From NCBI GenBank assembly GCA_030591795.1, contig JAUVAJ010000057.1, positions 1-8,263 on the forward strand: 8,263 bases of DNA, read 5' to 3'. Shown piece after piece: positions 6,618-8,263 of this stretch. Each line of letters starts with the position of its first letter. The stretch's first letter is position 1. A model generated the notes under the pieces. The model saw only the letters and a program-made list of their open reading frames with translations, searched no databases and had not been told where the DNA came from. The position numbers and the translations under genes are program-made. Source of the DNA: Desulfuromonadales bacterium (GTDB lineage: Bacteria > Desulfobacterota > Desulfuromonadia > Desulfuromonadales > UBA2294).

Positions 6618-6738
6618 CCTTGTCATTTCGAATACGCCTTCGCATAAAGCTACGGCGCACAAGCAGAGAGAAATCTTAGGTTTGGTGGTTTAAATGAAAA
6701 CAACCAACCAGATCTCTCCCTCCGGTCGAGATGACAGG
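6618..6738. repeat. Imperfect inverted repeat, TGTCAT..TCGA type, with an insert in the left arm
   Basis: Outer arms are CCTTGTCATTTCGA (6618-6631) and TCGAGATGACAGG (6726-6738). Inner arms are GAGAGAAATC (6666-6675) with GATCTCTC (6711-6718), and GGTTTGGTGGTT (6679-6690) with CAACCAACC (6701-6709). On the right, outer and inner arms are only about 7 bases apart; on the left, 34 bases intervene (6632-6665). Those extra bases hold their own CGCC...GGCG inverted repeat. The motif resembles dispersed palindromes seen between genes in many bacteria; no coding sequence is present. Confidence 0.65.
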
Positions 6739-6767
6739 AAATCCAGACTAACTGAACCCTATATTGA

Positions 6768-6864
6768 CAAATCCCCCCTAACCCCCCTTTTTTAAAGTGG
6801 GGAATCAAACACAACCTGAACAATTTTACCTCCCCCTTTTTAAAGGGGGACCGAGGGGGATTTG
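6768..6864. repeat. 97-base C-tract/G-tract inverted repeat
   Basis: CAAATCCCCC (6768-6777) mirrors GGGGGATTTG (6855-6864), and the inner parts also mirror each other about a centre near 6816. Each half is itself a hairpin: TCCCCCTTT-TT-AAAGGGGGA (6831-6850) is a perfect 9-bp stem, and the left counterpart (6784-6802) has one mismatch. The 27-base centre (6804-6830) is A-rich and unpaired. The form is that of a non-coding dispersed palindromic element. There is no transposase gene nearby and no T-run on either strand, so I do not call it a terminator. Confidence 0.75.
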
Positions 6865-6976
6865 ACCTTACAGCTTTGCCCAGTGCAGTATTTTAGTACG
6901 TAAGCTCGTAGAGCGAAGGAGGATTGGTGAAGGTGGGTCCAGACGGTTTAAGAAGATTTCTGAAAGCGAAAGCTAG
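6865..6976. other. Gene-free stretch after the repeat island
   Basis: This is the last part of the 640-base gene-free interval 6337-6976. Apart from an AAGGAGG string at 6916-6922 and a GAAAGC direct doublet at 6963-6974, I see nothing organised. No convincing terminator for the deformylase transcript (minus strand) is visible here. The transcript may end in the G/C-tract palindrome at 6768-6864. Confidence 0.5.
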
Positions 6977-7480
6977 TCACCCCTTACGCCGAAACAAATC
7001 CGTCTTCAAACTGGAAATACGATCGAGGAATAACAACCCATCCAGATGGTCGATTTCGTGCTGGATAGCCACCGCTTCAAATCCCCCTGCTCTTACAACT
7101 TGCTCATCGCTGTTGCGATCGAGAAACTGGACAACAATCTCCTCGGCCCGGTCAACGTTACCGGTATAGTCCGGTACACTCATACAACCCTCGCGCATGG
7201 TTTTCTGACCATTGCTATTTATGACTTCTGGATTGACCATGATCAGCAGGCCGTGATTGTGTTCCTTTTTACCGAGCTTACTGTGGGAAACATCGACGAC
7301 TACCACGCGCAGGCTGGTGCCAATCTGCGGCGCAGCAACACCGACCGAATGGCCGGCATCAATCATGGTGTCAACTAGATCCTGAATAAGTATGTCGACC
7401 GTCGCATCGATCCTCTCGACTGTCGAGCAGACCTGCTTCAGGATCGGATCCGGATAGAGAATTATTGAACGAACAGGCAT
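6977..7480 (-). CDS. def: Peptide deformylase
   Basis: This 167-residue metalloenzyme removes the formyl group from the initiator methionine of new proteins at the ribosome. All three signature motifs are intact: GVAAPQIG (47-54, catalytic Q52), EGCMSVP (97-103, metal ligand C99) and QHEIDHLDG (140-148, ligands H141 and H145, catalytic E142). The methionine in EGCMS and the valine in GVAAPQ are mild departures from the more usual EGCLS and GLAAPQ. Length is normal for a bacterial enzyme. The ATG at 7480 gives the expected MPVRSIILYPDPILK start. No good ribosome site precedes it, but the stop codon of the ACT gene ends only two bases upstream, so translation is probably coupled. In many proteobacteria def sits beside fmt; here its partner is an ACT-domain gene. 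It may be one of several deformylases in the genome. Confidence 0.96.
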   Translation of the reverse strand: MPVRSIILYPDPILKQVCSTVERIDATVDILIQDLVDTMIDAGHSVGVAAPQIGTSLRVVVVDVSHSKLGKKEHNHGLLIMVNPEVINSNGQKTMREGCMSVPDYTGNVDRAEEIVVQFLDRNSDEQVVRAGGFEAVAIQHEIDHLDGLLFLDRISSLKTDLFRRKG

Positions 7481-7482
7481 GG

Positions 7483-8022
7483 TTATAGTTCTACCGGAGT
7501 GATGGAGCGGACTGAAATATCGACGTTCATCTCGGTTTTGATGCCGTCCATGATTTCTTCGATTTCCTCCGGTTCCATTCCGTCCGGCAGGATTGCCTCG
7601 AGCATCATGACGTAGACCGGTCGTTCGTCAGTGCCGACCAGTTTGGTGTTGAGGTCGGTGATGTTGACATTGCGCTCACCAAGCTCTTTGGTGACGTGGT
7701 AGACGATTCCTGGTTTGTCCGAGCCGTAGACGGAAATCATGCAGATTTCACCTTCAATCTTCGCGTGCTTTTCGCCGCCCGGTTTAAGGGTGCGCAAAAA
7801 GACCGAGAGGCCGGAATCTTCCAACGATGAGAAGGCGTCACCAAAGCTCTCCCGGTCGGTGAATTCAGGATGAGCTATAATCAGAATCATAGCGAACTGG
7901 CCGCCAAGAATCGAACAACTCGAGTCGGCGATGTTGCAGCCGAGTTTGAATAGAGACTCTGTAACTTGTGAGACGATGCCGGGGCGATCTCGACCGATGA
8001 TGGTCAGCGCAAAATGCTGCAT
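7483..8022 (-). CDS. Tandem ACT-domain protein, GcvR-like
   Basis: This 179-residue protein is made of two ACT domains, small ligand-binding modules that usually sense amino acids. The first covers about 4-80 (FALTIIGRDRPGIVSQVTESLFKLGCNI) and the second about 93-175 (CMISVYGSDKPGIVYHVTKELGERNVNI). Both carry the D-[RK]-P-G-I turn where ligands bind. No DNA-binding or catalytic domain is present. This layout matches the glycine cleavage repressor GcvR, which acts by binding another regulator, but the same architecture occurs in uncharacterised proteins, so glycine control is only a possibility. The ATG at 8022 has AAGGAG (8030-8035) 7 bases upstream. The peptide deformylase gene follows after two bases. 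No GcvA-like gene is in view. Promoter boxes upstream are unclear. Confidence 0.9.
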   Translation of the reverse strand: MQHFALTIIGRDRPGIVSQVTESLFKLGCNIADSSCSILGGQFAMILIIAHPEFTDRESFGDAFSSLEDSGLSVFLRTLKPGGEKHAKIEGEICMISVYGSDKPGIVYHVTKELGERNVNITDLNTKLVGTDERPVYVMMLEAILPDGMEPEEIEEIMDGIKTEMNVDISVRSITPVEL

Positions 8023-8087
8023 GTGGAGGCTCCTTTCGCAGTCCGGAAAACTGAACGCTTATCTTACACGAAAGCAGAGGAAAAACT

Positions 8088-8250
8088 AGTGCCTTGTAAA
8101 CTGTAAAGTATCGCAAAATTGCGCCGGGCTTTGGCGTGCCAGCAAGGCGCGGCCGAGGGCGCATAGCACCGCTATGTAACTGAAAGCCGAAACGCAGTTG
8201 GAGTGTCAAATGACAAGCAAGATGCGATAGTTTATGGTTTGCAAGGTGCT
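8088..8250. repeat. 163-base imperfect palindrome upstream of the ACT-def operon
   Basis: Outer arms 8088-8115 and 8223-8250 are inverted copies: 22 of 28 positions are Watson-Crick pairs, five more are G-U on the plus strand, and one (8108 with 8230) is a mismatch. The centre is a hairpin, CATAGC-acc-GCTATG (8162-8176), whose midpoint (8169) is the same as that of the outer arms. Between them, GGC (8151-8153) with GCC (8186-8188), GCG (8147-8149) with CGC (8193-8195), and TTTG (8130-8133) with CAAA (8207-8210) add to one long interrupted stem. No coding potential is evident. It resembles a mobile or dispersed palindromic element, or a structured RNA. Confidence 0.75.
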
Positions 8251-8263
8251 GGCGCGGGAAAGA

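Noticed and set aside
6618..6864. CRISPR array or tandem-repeat locus
   Set aside because: The repeated units are inverted and unrelated to one another. There are no regularly spaced direct repeats and no cas gene nearby.
6916..7169. Possible small plus-strand gene after AAGGAGG, starting TTG at 6924
   Set aside because: It runs antisense through the highly conserved C-terminal half of peptide deformylase, and its composition (Ser/Arg-rich, low complexity) looks like a shadow reading.
8088..8250. Integron attC site or riboswitch
   Set aside because: The arms lack the attC core ends (GTTRRRY and its mirror) and no integrase or gene cassette is present. No recognisable riboswitch core was seen, and the best fold is on the strand opposite to the ACT-def transcript.

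Overview
The window reads as ordinary chromosomal DNA of a Gram-negative bacterium. Protein style (LolA/FtsX export genes, HemY-type haem enzyme, tandem-ACT regulator), strong sigma70-like promoters, clear AGGAG-type ribosome sites and several families of intergenic palindromes fit a deltaproteobacterium of the Desulfuromonas/Geobacter/Pelobacter kind. That placement is an inference from gene style; nothing here proves the taxon. No tRNA, rRNA, CRISPR array, transposase or phage gene was seen.

Left part (1-4717, all minus strand): a compact five-gene run read from right to left. It starts with a DnaJ-type co-chaperone without zinc finger, then a secreted LolA-like lipoprotein-sorting protein, two FtsX/LolC-type permeases and an ABC ATPase that runs off the left edge. 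The gaps are 34, -4, 4 and 1 bases, so the last four genes are almost certainly one operon, and the DnaJ gene probably leads it from a clear promoter at 4750-4778. The four transport genes look like a Lol-like machine: two permeases and an ATPase in the inner membrane, plus a periplasmic carrier that could take a lipid-like cargo onward. The cargo is unknown.

Middle (4718-6380): a 197-base divergent promoter region separates the DnaJ gene from a plus-strand, apparently single-gene unit for a HemY-type protoporphyrinogen oxidase (haem synthesis). The latter has a near-consensus promoter (TTGACC-17-TAATAT) and a perfect 11-bp rho-independent terminator.

Repeat island (6381-6976): about 600 bases without a gene, lying between convergent gene ends and holding several unrelated inverted repeats, one of which seems to have received an insert in one arm.

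Right part (6977-8263, minus strand): a two-gene operon of a tandem-ACT (GcvR-like) protein followed two bases later by a peptide deformylase. Upstream of it is a 163-base imperfect palindrome centred at 8169 whose outer 28-bp arms pair almost perfectly if G-U pairs are allowed on the plus strand.

Most of the window is recognisable housekeeping and transport. The parts most worth a second look are the LolA-FtsX-FtsX-ATPase operon led by a chaperone gene, and the two non-coding repeat regions.
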